DNA from: Thalassospira lucentensis
GTDB taxonomy: Bacteria; Pseudomonadota; Alphaproteobacteria; Rhodospirillales; Thalassospiraceae
Length of the DNA: 64,000 bases
Assembly: GCF_032921865.1 (NCBI RefSeq)
Contig: NZ_CP136684.1
Span: forward strand, 1,470,501 to 1,534,500
Reading direction: 5' to 3'
The position numbers and the translations under genes are program-made. How positions within the stretch are numbered: the first letter of the stretch is position 1; each line of letters opens with the position of its first letter. The notes beneath the pieces were generated by a model that saw only the letters and a list, made by a program, of their open reading frames with translations, was not told where the DNA came from and made no database searches. Shown here one piece after another: positions 1 to 9,259 of the stretch.

Positions 1-494
1 AGCGCCGGAATGTCCCCCAAGTCGAGCCGCATAACAGCTTCTCCGACAGAGAGCGTGTCAATGCGATCCGGTGTTTCAGCGACGATCACCGGCTCAAAGC
101 CGTTGAGATGTTCGTCCTCTGAATGGTCTTCATCTTCCTGTGCGATCACATAATGTGTCGCATCAATTCTTGCCTGCTCATACTGATCACGGTTGGCATT
201 GTGGTGATCACGCAATCGCCGCTTGTAACGTCGCAACTGTTTGGCGACGCGATCACAGGCAGAATCGAAAGCAGGATACACCTCATTCGCCGATGCCTTC
301 GCCTGAACCAACATGCCTTTGCCGACATGGACCGATATCTGCGCAATATAGAGATGAGCCTGTTTGGTGATGGTCACCGTGGCTTCGATCGCGTGATCGA
401 AATATTTCTCTACCGCAGGGTCCAACGTCTCGACGACGTGTTGACGGAGTGCGTTACCAACGTCGAGTTGTTTACCAATAACCGTAATTTGCAT
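1..494 (-). CDS. hpf: Long-form ribosome hibernation promoting factor (partial, 3' end outside window)
   Basis: The protein starts at the ATG whose complement lies at 492-494 and reads MQITVIGKQLDVGNALRQHV, the usual opening of the RaiA/HPF fold. About 164 residues are visible before the edge. The N-terminal domain (about 1-100) has the basic stretch QLRRYKRRLRDHH around residues 88-100. The next part (VIVAETPDRIDTLSVGEAV) is the linker and start of the C-terminal dimerisation domain typical of long HPF, which pairs 70S ribosomes into inactive 100S particles in stationary phase. It lies downstream of rpoN on the same strand, an order conserved in proteobacteria. The missing end prevents a length check. 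Confidence 0.93.
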   Translation of the reverse strand, partial: MQITVIGKQLDVGNALRQHVVETLDPAVEKYFDHAIEATVTITKQAHLYIAQISVHVGKGMLVQAKASANEVYPAFDSACDRVAKQLRRYKRRLRDHHNANRDQYEQARIDATHYVIAQEDEDHSEDEHLNGFEPVIVAETPDRIDTLSVGEAVMRLDLGDIPA

Positions 495-656
495 GGATCG
501 CCTATCCCCAGTTGAGTGACTTCCCAGTACATATGGACCTTCAGTGCCCCTCAATCAGGAGGCCGCACCATATTCCCTCGTTAATGCCAAGTCAACATTT
601 GGGTATTATTGGTTAATATACAATACCTTAGGGTATATTTTGCAGTGTTTGACCGG

Positions 657-2222
657 CTAGGAAACCCGCGACTTTTTTTCGCGCCGTCGCTGGACCGACG
701 AGGGAATTCTCATCGCTTCGCGGTATTTTGCCACTGTTCGGCGGGCGATGTCGATCCCTTCCTTTTGAAGCAGCTCGACAAGTTTGTCATCGGACAAAAT
801 CTTTTTCGGATCTTCCCCATCTATCAATGACTTGATGCGATGTCGAACAGATTCAGAAGAATGCGCATCCCCCCCGTCCGCAGACGAAATTGCAGTGGTG
901 AAAAAATATTTCAATTCATAAACGCCACGCGGGGTCGCCATAAACTTGCCGTTGGTCACCCGTGATACCGTGCTTTCGTGCATCCCGATTGCTTCGGCGA
1001 TGTCGCGCAGGATCAGCGGACGCAGATGCGATACGCCGTGATTGAAGAATCCGTCCTGCTGGCGCACGATCTCACTTGCGACCTTCATGATCGTAGTTGC
1101 ACGTTGATGCAGGGCCTTTACCAGCCAGTTCGCATTCTGGAGCTTCTCGCTCAGGAAGCTGCGTTCCTCTCGGTTCCGCACCCCCTGCCCAATCTGTACG
1201 GCGTAATCCTCATTCACCAGAACACGCGGCAATGCCTCGCTGTTTAGTTCCAGATGCCAGTCGCCATTTCCGGCCGCACGCATCAAAACATCCGGGATTA
1301 CCGGCGTTGCCGGTTCCCCATCAGCTGTTCGCCCCGGACGCGGGTCAAGTGTCCGGATTTCGGCAATCATATCCGCAAGATCGTCAGCATCGACCCCGCA
1401 AATCCGGCGCAGACGATCAAATTCACGCCGGGCCAGCAGATCCAGATTAGCAAGCAAAGCCGACATTGCCGGATCGAACCGGTTACGTTCACGGAGTTGC
1501 AACTCAAGGCATTCTGAAAGGTTACGGGCAAATATGCCGACCGGCTCGAATCCCTGCATGGCTGCGAGCACACGCAACACATCCTTCATATCGCATTCAA
1601 GGGACTCGGCAACTTCTTCCAGTGGCCCTGCCACATAACCGCTTTCATCAAGCATATCGATCAGATAACTGCCGATCATGCGTGATACGGGATCGGCAAA
1701 GGCAATGTTGAGCTGATCATCAAGCAACTGTCTCAGGGTCGCCTGATCGGCCAGAGTCTGTTCAAGCCCTGGTAAATCTTCGCTACTGCCGCCACCTGTT
1801 CCACCGCTGTAAGGTGCCGAATAATCACGATTTCCGGCAACAGGGGAACCATCAGAGCTGATATCACCTTCGCCATTATAAAGGGCGTCCGGGGCACAAT
1901 CGAGCGGACCGGAATCGCCGTCACTCATGGTTTCACTGGATGTCAGCCGGTCGGTACCGAAACGGTCCTCGCGATCCGAAAAATCATCGTTTGTACGGGA
2001 ATCGATGCCCTGATCGCCGTTGCCAACCGCGCCATCGCCTTCTTCGGCAAAAGTCTGACCGGGATCAACACGTTCCAGAAGCGGGTTTTCCAATAACTCG
2101 CTATCGATGAAATTGGAAAGCTCGATATTGTTAAATTGCAGCAGTTTGATCGCCTGCTGCAATTGAGGCGTCATAACAAGAGACTGGGACTGACGAAGAT
2201 CAAGCCGCGCCTTCAGGGCCAT
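657..2222 (-). CDS. rpoN: RNA polymerase sigma-54 factor
   Basis: 521 residues, normal for sigma-54. Region I (1-50) is the glutamine/leucine-rich activator-interacting segment (SLVMTPQLQQAIKLLQF). A long acidic, variable region II follows (about 50-150). The core-binding domain comes next, then a helix-turn-helix around MHESTVSRVTNGKF, and the RpoN box ARRTVAKYRE at residues 493-502 that reads the -24 promoter element. It directs transcription of genes needing AAA+ activators, often nitrogen, motility or envelope functions. It is 49 bp downstream of lptB and upstream of hpf, so probably the late part of the lpt operon. Confidence 0.97.
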   Translation of the reverse strand: MALKARLDLRQSQSLVMTPQLQQAIKLLQFNNIELSNFIDSELLENPLLERVDPGQTFAEEGDGAVGNGDQGIDSRTNDDFSDREDRFGTDRLTSSETMSDGDSGPLDCAPDALYNGEGDISSDGSPVAGNRDYSAPYSGGTGGGSSEDLPGLEQTLADQATLRQLLDDQLNIAFADPVSRMIGSYLIDMLDESGYVAGPLEEVAESLECDMKDVLRVLAAMQGFEPVGIFARNLSECLELQLRERNRFDPAMSALLANLDLLARREFDRLRRICGVDADDLADMIAEIRTLDPRPGRTADGEPATPVIPDVLMRAAGNGDWHLELNSEALPRVLVNEDYAVQIGQGVRNREERSFLSEKLQNANWLVKALHQRATTIMKVASEIVRQQDGFFNHGVSHLRPLILRDIAEAIGMHESTVSRVTNGKFMATPRGVYELKYFFTTAISSADGGDAHSSESVRHRIKSLIDGEDPKKILSDDKLVELLQKEGIDIARRTVAKYREAMRIPSSVQRRREKKSRVS

Positions 2223-2271
2223 TATGAACTACCCCGTGTCAATCCGAACTCCCCAAGAAGCAGGTGTTTCA

Positions 2272-3099
2272 TCAAAGGCTGAAACGATCGCCCAGATAAA
2301 CCCTTCTGACATCGTCATTCCTGACGATTTCATCGGGACCACCTTCCATCAAAACCCGACCGTCATGCAAGATATATGCCCGGTCAATGATGTCCAGAGT
2401 CTCGCGCACATTGTGGTCGGTAATCAAGACCCCAATGCCACGATCTTTCAGATGACGTACAAGATCGCGAATATCACCGACTGCAATCGGGTCAATCCCG
2501 GCCAGCGGTTCGTCCAACAGAACGAAATTCGGATGGGCTGCAAGGGCACGTGCGATTTCGCAACGGCGGCGTTCCCCACCCGACAGGGCAAGGGCCGGAG
2601 TCCGGCGCAAATGCTCGATGGCAAATTCGGCCAGAAGATCTTCGAGATTCTGCTCGCGCTTGATCCGGTCATCCTCGACAACCTCAAGCACGGCCATGAT
2701 GTTTTGCTCGACGGTCATACCGCGGAAGATGGATGCTTCCTGGGGCAAATAGCCGATTCCCATGCGGGCACGCTGATACATCGGCATCATGGTGATATCC
2801 CGCCCGTCCAGCGAAATATTACCCCGATCCGGGGAAATCAGGCCGGTAATGATGTAAAAACTGGTGGTCTTGCCTGCTCCATTCGGCCCCAAAAGACCAA
2901 CAGCCTCACCACGCTGAACCGACATCGAAACATCTTTCAGCACCGGGCGCTTCTTGAAACTTTTACCAAGATTGTGCGCAACCAGCCCCTTGTTGGCTGT
3001 TACCAGTCGCGGGCCGGTGCCGGAAGATGCATTACTGCCACTGCCAGCCTTGTTTGCATGTGTGCTGTCGGATTTTCCGCTTTTGCGCGACCAGAACAA
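2272..3099 (-). CDS. lptB: LPS export ABC transporter ATPase LptB
   Basis: 275 residues. All ABC ATPase motifs are present: Walker [10 protein letters not shown] (71-79), Q-loop Q120, signature LSGGE (172-176), Walker B ending in LLDEP with D196/E197, and H-loop H229. LptB powers extraction of LPS from the inner membrane through LptFG and the LptC-LptA bridge. An N-terminal extension of about 30 residues, rich in Ser/Gly/Lys, precedes the fold. It could mean the true start is later, but no better ATG is evident. The start lies 15 bp after lptA stops, and rpoN follows. Confidence 0.96.
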   Translation of the reverse strand: MFWSRKSGKSDSTHANKAGSGSNASSGTGPRLVTANKGLVAHNLGKSFKKRPVLKDVSMSVQRGEAVGLLGPNGAGKTTSFYIITGLISPDRGNISLDGRDITMMPMYQRARMGIGYLPQEASIFRGMTVEQNIMAVLEVVEDDRIKREQNLEDLLAEFAIEHLRRTPALALSGGERRRCEIARALAAHPNFVLLDEPLAGIDPIAVGDIRDLVRHLKDRGIGVLITDHNVRETLDIIDRAYILHDGRVLMEGGPDEIVRNDDVRRVYLGDRFSL

Positions 3100-3114
3100 A
3101 TTCCCGACCCTTCG

Positions 3115-3978
3115 TCAGTTGCCATTCCCGGATTGACCCGGGCTGTTTTCTTCGTCTTTTTCCGGCACAAGCAGGCCGCGAACGCGACTTTTGCCATCGC
3201 CATTTCCGTTGGCGGTCAATCGGCTGACACCCGTATTCAGGTCAACAACAGCACGGTCACCGTTCAATTGGTTCTCGCCGCGTGTGATCTTAACCGATCC
3301 AACAAGGGTTGCGATACCCGTTTTCGCATCGTAAACGCCTTGATTGCCAACCACAAAGTCCGTTGGTGTGCGAATGGTAACGTTTCCGTTGCCATCAATC
3401 CGGCTCAGCTCGTTTTCGCCGTTCTCGCCCATCTCGAACCGTGCTGTCAGCACATCCCCCCGAAGAGTGCGGTCATCAGCAACAGCAACCGCATTGCCAC
3501 GGGCGACTGCCATTCGTTCAGTTTCCCAATATTCAAGGCTTTCTTCAGCTGTCAGCGTCTCGGTCGGCGTTTTGTACTGCAGATCTTCACCCGTCAACAC
3601 GACGACCGCATCGTCAATATCATAAATTGCCTGATCACCGGTCGCGACGTCGGTTTCCGATGACAGTTTGACGTTTCCGGTCGCGATAATGCGGTAAATC
3701 TCGCTTTGTCCGTCACGATCACGATAAAGCGCGCGCAGCTCGTCGGCATCAACACGCGAATTGCCGCGTTTGGCAACTGCATTGCCACGTGCGATCAAAA
3801 CCTGCTCGTTGCGACGCCACTCAATACCATTGTCGGACTCGACCTCAAGCCCGCCACCGCCGCTTTGAGCAAGACCAAGCGGATCGGCATAGGCGCCCCC
3901 GCACGGAACCATCATCGCACCACCCAAAACTGCTGCCAGCAAAAAACGACGCATTGCAAAAGGCGCAATTGCGATCAT
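3115..3978 (-). CDS. lptA: LPS transport periplasmic protein LptA
   Basis: 287 residues with an N-terminal signal peptide (hydrophobic core about 10-28, Ala-rich cleavage region near residue 31). The body consists of repeated beta-strand segments of the OstA/LptA jellyroll type, for example GNAVAKRGNSRVDADELRAL and GDQAIYDIDDAVVVLTGEDL, which recur about every 60 residues. LptA oligomers form the periplasmic bridge carrying LPS to LptDE. It is longer than E. coli LptA (about 185 residues), as is common in alphaproteobacteria. The start overlaps the lptC stop by 4 bp (ATGA), indicating translational coupling. Confidence 0.9.
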   Translation of the reverse strand: MIAIAPFAMRRFLLAAVLGGAMMVPCGGAYADPLGLAQSGGGGLEVESDNGIEWRRNEQVLIARGNAVAKRGNSRVDADELRALYRDRDGQSEIYRIIATGNVKLSSETDVATGDQAIYDIDDAVVVLTGEDLQYKTPTETLTAEESLEYWETERMAVARGNAVAVADDRTLRGDVLTARFEMGENGENELSRIDGNGNVTIRTPTDFVVGNQGVYDAKTGIATLVGSVKITRGENQLNGDRAVVDLNTGVSRLTANGNGDGKSRVRGLLVPEKDEENSPGQSGNGN

Positions 3979-4682
3979 GACTTCCCTTTCAATGCACTAT
4001 CGAAAATCACCAGTCGAGCATTTCCCAAAAAGCGGATTATCGCCCCCTTGTCTTCAAGCTCGAAACCGGTGTCTGATTTAATCGTTCCAAACGGCCCCTG
4101 CCCGTCGACCGGTTCATTGCCTTTCGCACTTCCATTACCTAATTCAATCTCTGCCTGCTCGGTATGAATTTCAAACCCCTGATCGTGATACATATTCACG
4201 GTTCCGACCAGATCGAGGAGCTCGTCGCTTTCGGTATAGAACCCCGTATCGGCGGTCAGTGCAATCCAGGAGCCGTCCTCAAGCGTGATATCAGCCTGCG
4301 GTGCATCCAGCCGCACATGCGCAAGACGATCTTCGTTTTCGGGCTGTTCGACGGCTTCATTAGCCGTCACGGTAAAGGGCTGCCGGTTGCTGTCCACGCC
4401 AAAAAAGCGTGGATTGCTCATGGTGACATTTTCCATCAGATCGTCGGGCGTGGTCGAAAAACCAAGCCGAAAACCGCTTTCCTGAACTTTTTCGATCTGA
4501 GGCCACAACACGACAAGGGCGACAAGCGTTGCCGCAATCAGCGGCAGAACCAGCTTGAGCATATTAACAATCGTTCGGCGGAACGGATTGATCTGCACAT
4601 CGCGCCTACCGGACGGCAGGCGATCGTTCATGCGCGCCGTGCGCGCCGCCCGTTCGACCTCTGCCTTCCGATCCTCGCTCAT
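3975..4682 (-). CDS. lptC: LPS export protein LptC
   Basis: 235 residues with a cytoplasmic basic N-terminus, one membrane anchor (about 38-60, LKLVLPLIAATLVALVVLW) and a periplasmic domain resembling one LptA-type jellyroll (YTESDELLDLVGTVNMYHDQ). LptC links the LptB2FG transporter to LptA. Family membership rests on architecture and position rather than strong sequence identity, since LptC is poorly conserved. It sits between kdsD (3 bp upstream) and lptA (4-bp overlap), the standard order in this class. Confidence 0.88.
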   Translation of the reverse strand: MSEDRKAEVERAARTARMNDRLPSGRRDVQINPFRRTIVNMLKLVLPLIAATLVALVVLWPQIEKVQESGFRLGFSTTPDDLMENVTMSNPRFFGVDSNRQPFTVTANEAVEQPENEDRLAHVRLDAPQADITLEDGSWIALTADTGFYTESDELLDLVGTVNMYHDQGFEIHTEQAEIELGNGSAKGNEPVDGQGPFGTIKSDTGFELEDKGAIIRFLGNARLVIFDSALKGKS

Positions 4683-4685
4683 GGA

Positions 4686-5699
4686 TTACGCAACCCCCAG
4701 ACGCAGAAGGTCATGGATATGAACAAGCCCTACCGGTTTGCCGATATCGTCAACAACAAACAGGGCAGTGATGCTGCGATCATTCATAACGGCAAGCGCC
4801 TCGACCGCCAGAAGATCGGATCTGGTTGCTTTGGGGTTGCGCGTCATAACGTCAGCAACCCGCATCGCCACCAGATTGTCCGCCATATGCCGGCGTAAAT
4901 CGCCATCGGTCACGATACCGGTCATCTTGCCGTCACCATCAAGCACACCGACACAGCCAAACGATTTTCCGGTCATGATCACCAATGCTTCGGACATCAG
5001 GGCGTCTTCGCCGATCAACGGAATATCGGCAACACCATGCATGACGTCGCTTACATGCAGCAACCGCTGCCCCAGCTTGCCGCCGGGATGGAATGTGCGG
5101 AAATCATCGGCACTAAAGCCGCGGCGCTCCATCAGCGTAACGGCAAGTGCATCGGCAAACGCCAGCATCGCTGTAGTTGATGTTGTCGGCGCCTGTTTGT
5201 TGGGGCATGCTTCCGGACTGTTGGGTAGAATCAGTGGATAATCGGACTGCATTGCCAACGAACTTTCCGGGCGACGGGTCATCCCGATCAGCGGAACGTT
5301 AAAGCGTCTGGTATAGGCAATGATGTCGGACAATTCCGGCGTTTCACCTGAATTCGACAGGGCAAGCACCGCATCGTCCTTGCCGATCATGCCCAGATCG
5401 CCATGGCTGGCTTCGGCCGGATGGACAAAGAAGGATGGCGTCCCGGTCGAAGCGAAGGTCGCAGCAATTTTCTTTGCGATATGACCGCTTTTTCCCATGC
5501 CAGTCACGACCAGACGTCCTGCAAGACTTTCAATCAGATCAATTGCCTTGCAGAAATCACCATTCAGCGATTCCGAGAGATCGCGCAGCGCATCGGCTTC
5601 AATCGCCAAAACCCGGCGGGCGACTTCAAGATCCTTTTCCGTTGCCGGTTCGGGTGTGTTTTGCAGTTTGGGGGTCACTGTCATCGGTTTCTTTTTCAT
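4686..5699 (-). CDS. kdsD: D-arabinose-5-phosphate isomerase (SIS + tandem CBS)
   Basis: 337 residues. An N-terminal SIS sugar-isomerase domain (about 40-190) contains VTGMGKSGHIAKKIAATFAS and HPAEASHGDLGMI, hallmarks of the KdsD/KpsF family. Two CBS domains follow (about 215-335). The enzyme converts ribulose-5-phosphate to arabinose-5-phosphate, the first committed step to Kdo in the LPS core. It is the first gene of the kdsD-lptC-lptA-lptB-rpoN-hpf run. The 200 bp upstream contain no gene and probably hold the operon promoter, although no convincing -35/-10 pair was assigned. Confidence 0.94.
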   Translation of the reverse strand: MKKKPMTVTPKLQNTPEPATEKDLEVARRVLAIEADALRDLSESLNGDFCKAIDLIESLAGRLVVTGMGKSGHIAKKIAATFASTGTPSFFVHPAEASHGDLGMIGKDDAVLALSNSGETPELSDIIAYTRRFNVPLIGMTRRPESSLAMQSDYPLILPNSPEACPNKQAPTTSTTAMLAFADALAVTLMERRGFSADDFRTFHPGGKLGQRLLHVSDVMHGVADIPLIGEDALMSEALVIMTGKSFGCVGVLDGDGKMTGIVTDGDLRRHMADNLVAMRVADVMTRNPKATRSDLLAVEALAVMNDRSITALFVVDDIGKPVGLVHIHDLLRLGVA

Positions 5700-5899
5700 T
5701 TCCCTGCAAAAGCATTCCAGAAATATTCACAGGGAAGAGATGGGCGGGAATATCTGTGCTGGCAAGCCATGAAAACCAATATGTACCTGCGCTTCAACAT
5801 GGTCAATTCCCATACCCGAAGCCTGTTTACACAGAATTAACACCGCAGGCCTGCAACGCAAAAATTTGACGGACAAAATCGGCTGGAAAAGGGGTGGGT

Positions 5900-6511
5900 T
5901 TAGTGCGCGAAAATATCCGTCTCTTCCCAACCCAACAGATCCAGCGTCGCCCGTGTCGGCAAGAACTCAAAGCAGGCCTGTGCCAGTTCGGTGCGACCTT
6001 CCCGGGCCAAACGACGATCAAGCTCTTCCTTGGCCTTATGCAGATACAGCACATCGGATGCAGCATAGGTAATCTGTTCGTCTGAAAGATCAGCCGATCC
6101 CCAGTCAGAACTTTGCTGCTGCTTGTCCAGATTAACGTCAACCAGTTCGCGCACCAGATCCTTCAGGCCATGCCGGTCGGTATAGGTACGCACCAGTTTC
6201 GATGCGATCTTGGTGCAATAGACAGGTGCGCACCGCACACCGAGATATTTGTCCATCACGGCGATATCGAACCGCCCAAAGTGAAACAGCTTCAGAACCG
6301 ACGGATCAGCCAAAAGCTTCTTAAGGTTAGGTGCCTCATAATTTTCCCCGTCAAACTTCACCAGATGGGCATCCCCATCACCAGCCGAAAGCTGAACAAC
6401 GCACAGACGATCGCGGTGCGGATTAAGGCCCATCGTTTCGCTGTCAACGGCAACGACTTTGCCAAGATCAAGCCCGTCGGGCAAATCTCCGTGATAGAGG
6501 AAATTGGTCAT
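5900..6511 (-). CDS. RNase D-like DEDDy 3'-5' exonuclease
   Basis: 203 residues, only the exonuclease domain. Exo I is seen as VVAVDSETMGLNPHRD (about 22-37), Exo II as LKLFHFGRFDIAVM (about 74-87) and Exo III as ITYAASDVLYLH with the Tyr and Asp of the DEDDy class. No HRDC domain is present, unlike E. coli RNase D (about 375 residues). The short form is common in alphaproteobacteria, usually annotated as ribonuclease D, and is likely involved in trimming structured RNA. A promoter-like element lies 31 bp upstream and is nearly identical to one before the glycosyltransferase at 7912-8862. Confidence 0.9.
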   Translation of the reverse strand: MTNFLYHGDLPDGLDLGKVVAVDSETMGLNPHRDRLCVVQLSAGDGDAHLVKFDGENYEAPNLKKLLADPSVLKLFHFGRFDIAVMDKYLGVRCAPVYCTKIASKLVRTYTDRHGLKDLVRELVDVNLDKQQQSSDWGSADLSDEQITYAASDVLYLHKAKEELDRRLAREGRTELAQACFEFLPTRATLDLLGWEETDIFAH

Positions 6512-6541
6512 CGAAATTCTCCAGAATGCTGGTTTGGCCCT

Positions 6542-6578
6542 GTCTTAACACAGCATCTGCAGCCTCGCGACGCAAAAG
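6542..6578 (-). promoter_or_regulatory. Promoter-like element upstream of the DEDDy exonuclease
   Basis: On the minus strand this reads CTTTTGCGTCGCG, 12 bp, then CTGTGTTAAGAC. The same two blocks with the same 12-bp gap occur at 8893-8929. In both cases the element begins 31 bp before the start codon. The first block resembles a -35 (TTGCGT) and the second contains TGTTAA, a plausible -10. The spacing does not fit a classical sigma-70 promoter well, so the sigma factor is uncertain. Confidence 0.5.
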
Positions 6579-6649
6579 ACGCGCCGTTAATGGCTTTTCT
6601 GCCGCCCCGACTTCCAATGATTGAACATCAAGTTGCAGGGATATATCGG

Positions 6650-7915
6650 TCAAGCGGCGGACTTATCGACTTTTCCCTGCGACAACCGCAAAGCAGCAAC
6701 AGCAACAGCAATCGAATTCCATGCCATGATTGCTGGCCAGTTTGAAAATGCACTTTGGGTTGCCGCCAGTGGAAACAATGAAAGAACCATGGTGCCCAGA
6801 TACAGACCCGCAACAAGGCTTTGGCTATGACCATTACGGAAATGACGCAGGCCAGCCCACACGATCATACCCACAAAAACCAACCAGGGGAGCGTGCCGA
6901 GCAAACCAGTATCGGATAACCATTCAACATAAAAGTTATGGGGGTGTGGGTGGCATTCGCTGATCAGGCCTCGCGCCTGATATTCAGGGCAAACCAAGCC
7001 AAAATTTCCCATGCCTGTTCCAACAATCGGGTTTTCCGTGAACAACCGCCAACCAAGTGATGTCAATTCTCCATAGATCGAACCACTATAATCGCTGACA
7101 ACGTCCCCAAGTGCCATCACACGTGCAAGAATGCGGTCACTGATCGTCAGAAGGGCCCCGATCCCTCCAAAAACAAAAACAGCTATACCCGCAGCAGCGA
7201 GGCGACTTTTGCCCCCCACAAGAAACAGCCCAACCAGACTGCAACCAATTGCCAAAAGGCTCAGAACACTTGCTGTACGCTCCCCACTCAGGAACACGAT
7301 CATTAGCGCAAAGGGAGAAACAACTAACCCGATACGAAAGGCATTCTGTTTCATCATGTCTGACAGATATAGGGCCAAAGCCAGTGTGAACGTCGCAAAG
7401 CCTGTCTTGGCAAGGTAAATGCCGATATTGGGTCGATCAAGCGGCCCCGTCAGGCGACCTGTCATCGGTTGCCCGCCCAAAAGGGAATAACCGGCAAAGA
7501 ACTGATAAAACGCGTCGGCTGCGGCAACCATAATTGTTGTCAGAGAAGCGATCAAAACCCAGCGAACCGCCTTCTGGTCGACCAGAATCCAGCGCGTTAC
7601 CGCTGCATAAAAAACGACAAACCGTAACCAGCTTGCGGATCGCCCAAAACTTTTGCCACTAAATTCAGCAAAGGGAGATACCAACAAATTCATGATCAGC
7701 CAGATCACCAGCAAGATTGCGATATCGCTCTGCCGCACCCAAGACCAGTCCCGATGAACAGCACTGCGGACGAGGAACAATAACGTAATCAATACCACCG
7801 CCCCATCCGCGGCACCGCGCGCAAATAAAAGGAAGGCTGGAATCGTTGACAGGAAAAAAGTCGCAGCAAGATGCATCCGGGACTCGAATGCATCTGAAAA
7901 TTGGGCGGAAGTCAC
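6650..7915 (-). CDS. O-antigen ligase family membrane protein (WaaL/Wzy-like)
   Basis: 421 residues, highly hydrophobic with about 10-12 predicted membrane segments. The diagnostic part is the large periplasmic loop near residues 285-340: NPIVGTGMGNFGLVCPEY followed by ECHPHPHNFYVEWLSDTG, matching the Wzy_C/WaaL signature with its conserved His. Such proteins join O-antigen to lipid A-core or polymerise polysaccharide. The start codon overlaps the stop of the upstream glycosyltransferase (ATGA), so the two are co-translated and likely act on the same glycan. Ligase versus polymerase cannot be settled from sequence. Confidence 0.86.
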   Translation of the reverse strand: MTSAQFSDAFESRMHLAATFFLSTIPAFLLFARGAADGAVVLITLLFLVRSAVHRDWSWVRQSDIAILLVIWLIMNLLVSPFAEFSGKSFGRSASWLRFVVFYAAVTRWILVDQKAVRWVLIASLTTIMVAAADAFYQFFAGYSLLGGQPMTGRLTGPLDRPNIGIYLAKTGFATFTLALALYLSDMMKQNAFRIGLVVSPFALMIVFLSGERTASVLSLLAIGCSLVGLFLVGGKSRLAAAGIAVFVFGGIGALLTISDRILARVMALGDVVSDYSGSIYGELTSLGWRLFTENPIVGTGMGNFGLVCPEYQARGLISECHPHPHNFYVEWLSDTGLLGTLPWLVFVGMIVWAGLRHFRNGHSQSLVAGLYLGTMVLSLFPLAATQSAFSNWPAIMAWNSIAVAVAALRLSQGKVDKSAA

Positions 7916-8862
7916 GGTTTGATCGGCCTCCTGATGCCGGAAAGATTTTGAAAAACAAACGCAAAACGGCTCAAGCCCACCGGGTCATTCCGACCAAGGC
8001 CAATTTTATGTGCCAGATAACGAAGCTCGAGATCAAGTGTGTTGAAGGGAGCGCCATCGCGTTTCGCCTTGCGTGCCGCCGAGATGCACTTGCCAAATAT
8101 TTTGCGACGCTTGTCAGATGCTATCTCTGGATGCTCGCACAAAAAATTCGCATAGGTTAAAAAGCGGTCATGATGCTGCTGCATTTTATTCACCGAAAGA
8201 TGACTTCCCGCATCGGGAATGCTGGTCACGACCATGTTGGCATCAATCACACGGCGTGCATGTAACGACAAGCGCAACGGCAGAGATTCATCCTGAATAA
8301 ACACATCGGGATCGCATCCTCCCGCCTGGTTGAACAACACTCGTTCCACCAGCCATGTCATCCGAACCATACCCCGCCCCAAAATGCGGTCCAAGGCATC
8401 ATCAAATGTCTTTACATCAATATCACTGCCGATCATCCCGGCTTTTGCCTGCTCGATTGATGCGTCGGTTTTTCGTCCCTTGCCATGCACCATATCGGCG
8501 TCATGATCGCGTGCCAGTTCTAGCATCACCGCAATCGCATCGGGGGCCAGCAACTCATCACAATCAAATAGTGCAAGGTATTTTCCCTGCGCCTGTGCCG
8601 CTCCCTGATTAAGCCGGATTGCAGGGCCTGCATTGTTATCATTGGAAATCACCCGGACAAAATCATGCTTTGCCGCAAAGCTGTCCAGTATTGAGCGGGA
8701 TGCATCCGTTGATGCATCATCAATAAATATTACCTCACACGAAAACTGTCCCTGCTGTGCAAGCAGACTCGTGAAAAAATACGGCAAGGCGGTCGCCTTG
8801 TTATAGACCGGCAGAATGAAACTAACGTCAGGTGCCATGCCATCAGGGCGAGAAGAAAACAT
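7912..8862 (-). CDS. Family 2 glycosyltransferase
   Basis: 316 residues with a GT-A fold. The N-terminus reads VSFILPVYNKATALPYFFTS, then VIFIDDASTDASRSILDSF, and a metal-binding site is suggested by YLALFDCDELLAPDA (about 92-106). It probably transfers a sugar from a nucleotide donor onto a lipid-linked or LPS acceptor. The downstream ligase-like gene overlaps by 4 bp, supporting a role in surface polysaccharide. Donor and acceptor are unknown. The C-terminal third has no recognised domain and contains a basic patch (SDKRRKIFGKCISAARKAKR). Confidence 0.88.
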   Translation of the reverse strand: MFSSRPDGMAPDVSFILPVYNKATALPYFFTSLLAQQGQFSCEVIFIDDASTDASRSILDSFAAKHDFVRVISNDNNAGPAIRLNQGAAQAQGKYLALFDCDELLAPDAIAVMLELARDHDADMVHGKGRKTDASIEQAKAGMIGSDIDVKTFDDALDRILGRGMVRMTWLVERVLFNQAGGCDPDVFIQDESLPLRLSLHARRVIDANMVVTSIPDAGSHLSVNKMQQHHDRFLTYANFLCEHPEIASDKRRKIFGKCISAARKAKRDGAPFNTLDLELRYLAHKIGLGRNDPVGLSRFAFVFQNLSGIRRPIKP

Positions 8863-8892
8863 CTCAACTCTCTGTTATGCGGGTGTTCAGCC

Positions 8893-8929
8893 GTCTTAAC
8901 ACAGCCATCCGCCAGCCGCGACGCAAAAG
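8893..8929 (-). promoter_or_regulatory. Promoter-like element upstream of glycosyltransferase
   Basis: Second copy of the element seen at 6542-6578: minus strand CTTTTGCGTCGCG, a 12-bp gap of different sequence, then CTGTGTTAAGAC, placed 31 bp upstream of the glycosyltransferase ATG. Conservation of both blocks, their spacing and the distance to the start codon argues for a promoter or an operator overlapping one. Confidence 0.5.
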
Positions 8930-8969
8930 TCATGTGCAGCAAGGCTTTTGCCAAAGCCCGAAACGACAA

Positions 8970-9001
8970 TACCCCAGCACACCGTCGGGTGTACTGGGGT
9001 A
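8970..9001 (-). terminator. Rho-independent terminator of tRNA-Leu
   Basis: Stem of about 14 bp formed by TACCCCAG plus TACACC and GGTGTG plus CTGGGGTA (one internal mismatch) around a CGAC loop, immediately after the tRNA CCA end on the minus strand. Only a modest T-rich tract (TTGTCGTTT) follows. Confidence 0.75.
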
Positions 9002-9088
<87 letters not shown>

Positions 9089-9259
9089 ATAGGGGCTTGT
9101 GGTGTTTGCCCAGCGGAACCCGCCGGAACGGGGCGCAATATACGCTGCCAAATTCCAGTGTCAACAACCTTTTTGAAGGTTTTGCGAAACGATTCCGCTA
9201 AAATCGGTCACCGCAACGACACACAGGAAAATTCCTGAAATTCACACCTGTCCCACACA

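Noticed and set aside
123-515. 130-codon plus-strand frame at the left edge
   Set aside because: Antisense of hpf, whose N-terminus and frame are clearly recognisable on the minus strand.
2224-3663. 479-codon plus-strand frame opposite lptB and lptA
   Set aside because: It mirrors well-supported lptB/lptA motifs on the other strand, has no family pattern, and lies inside a conserved operon.
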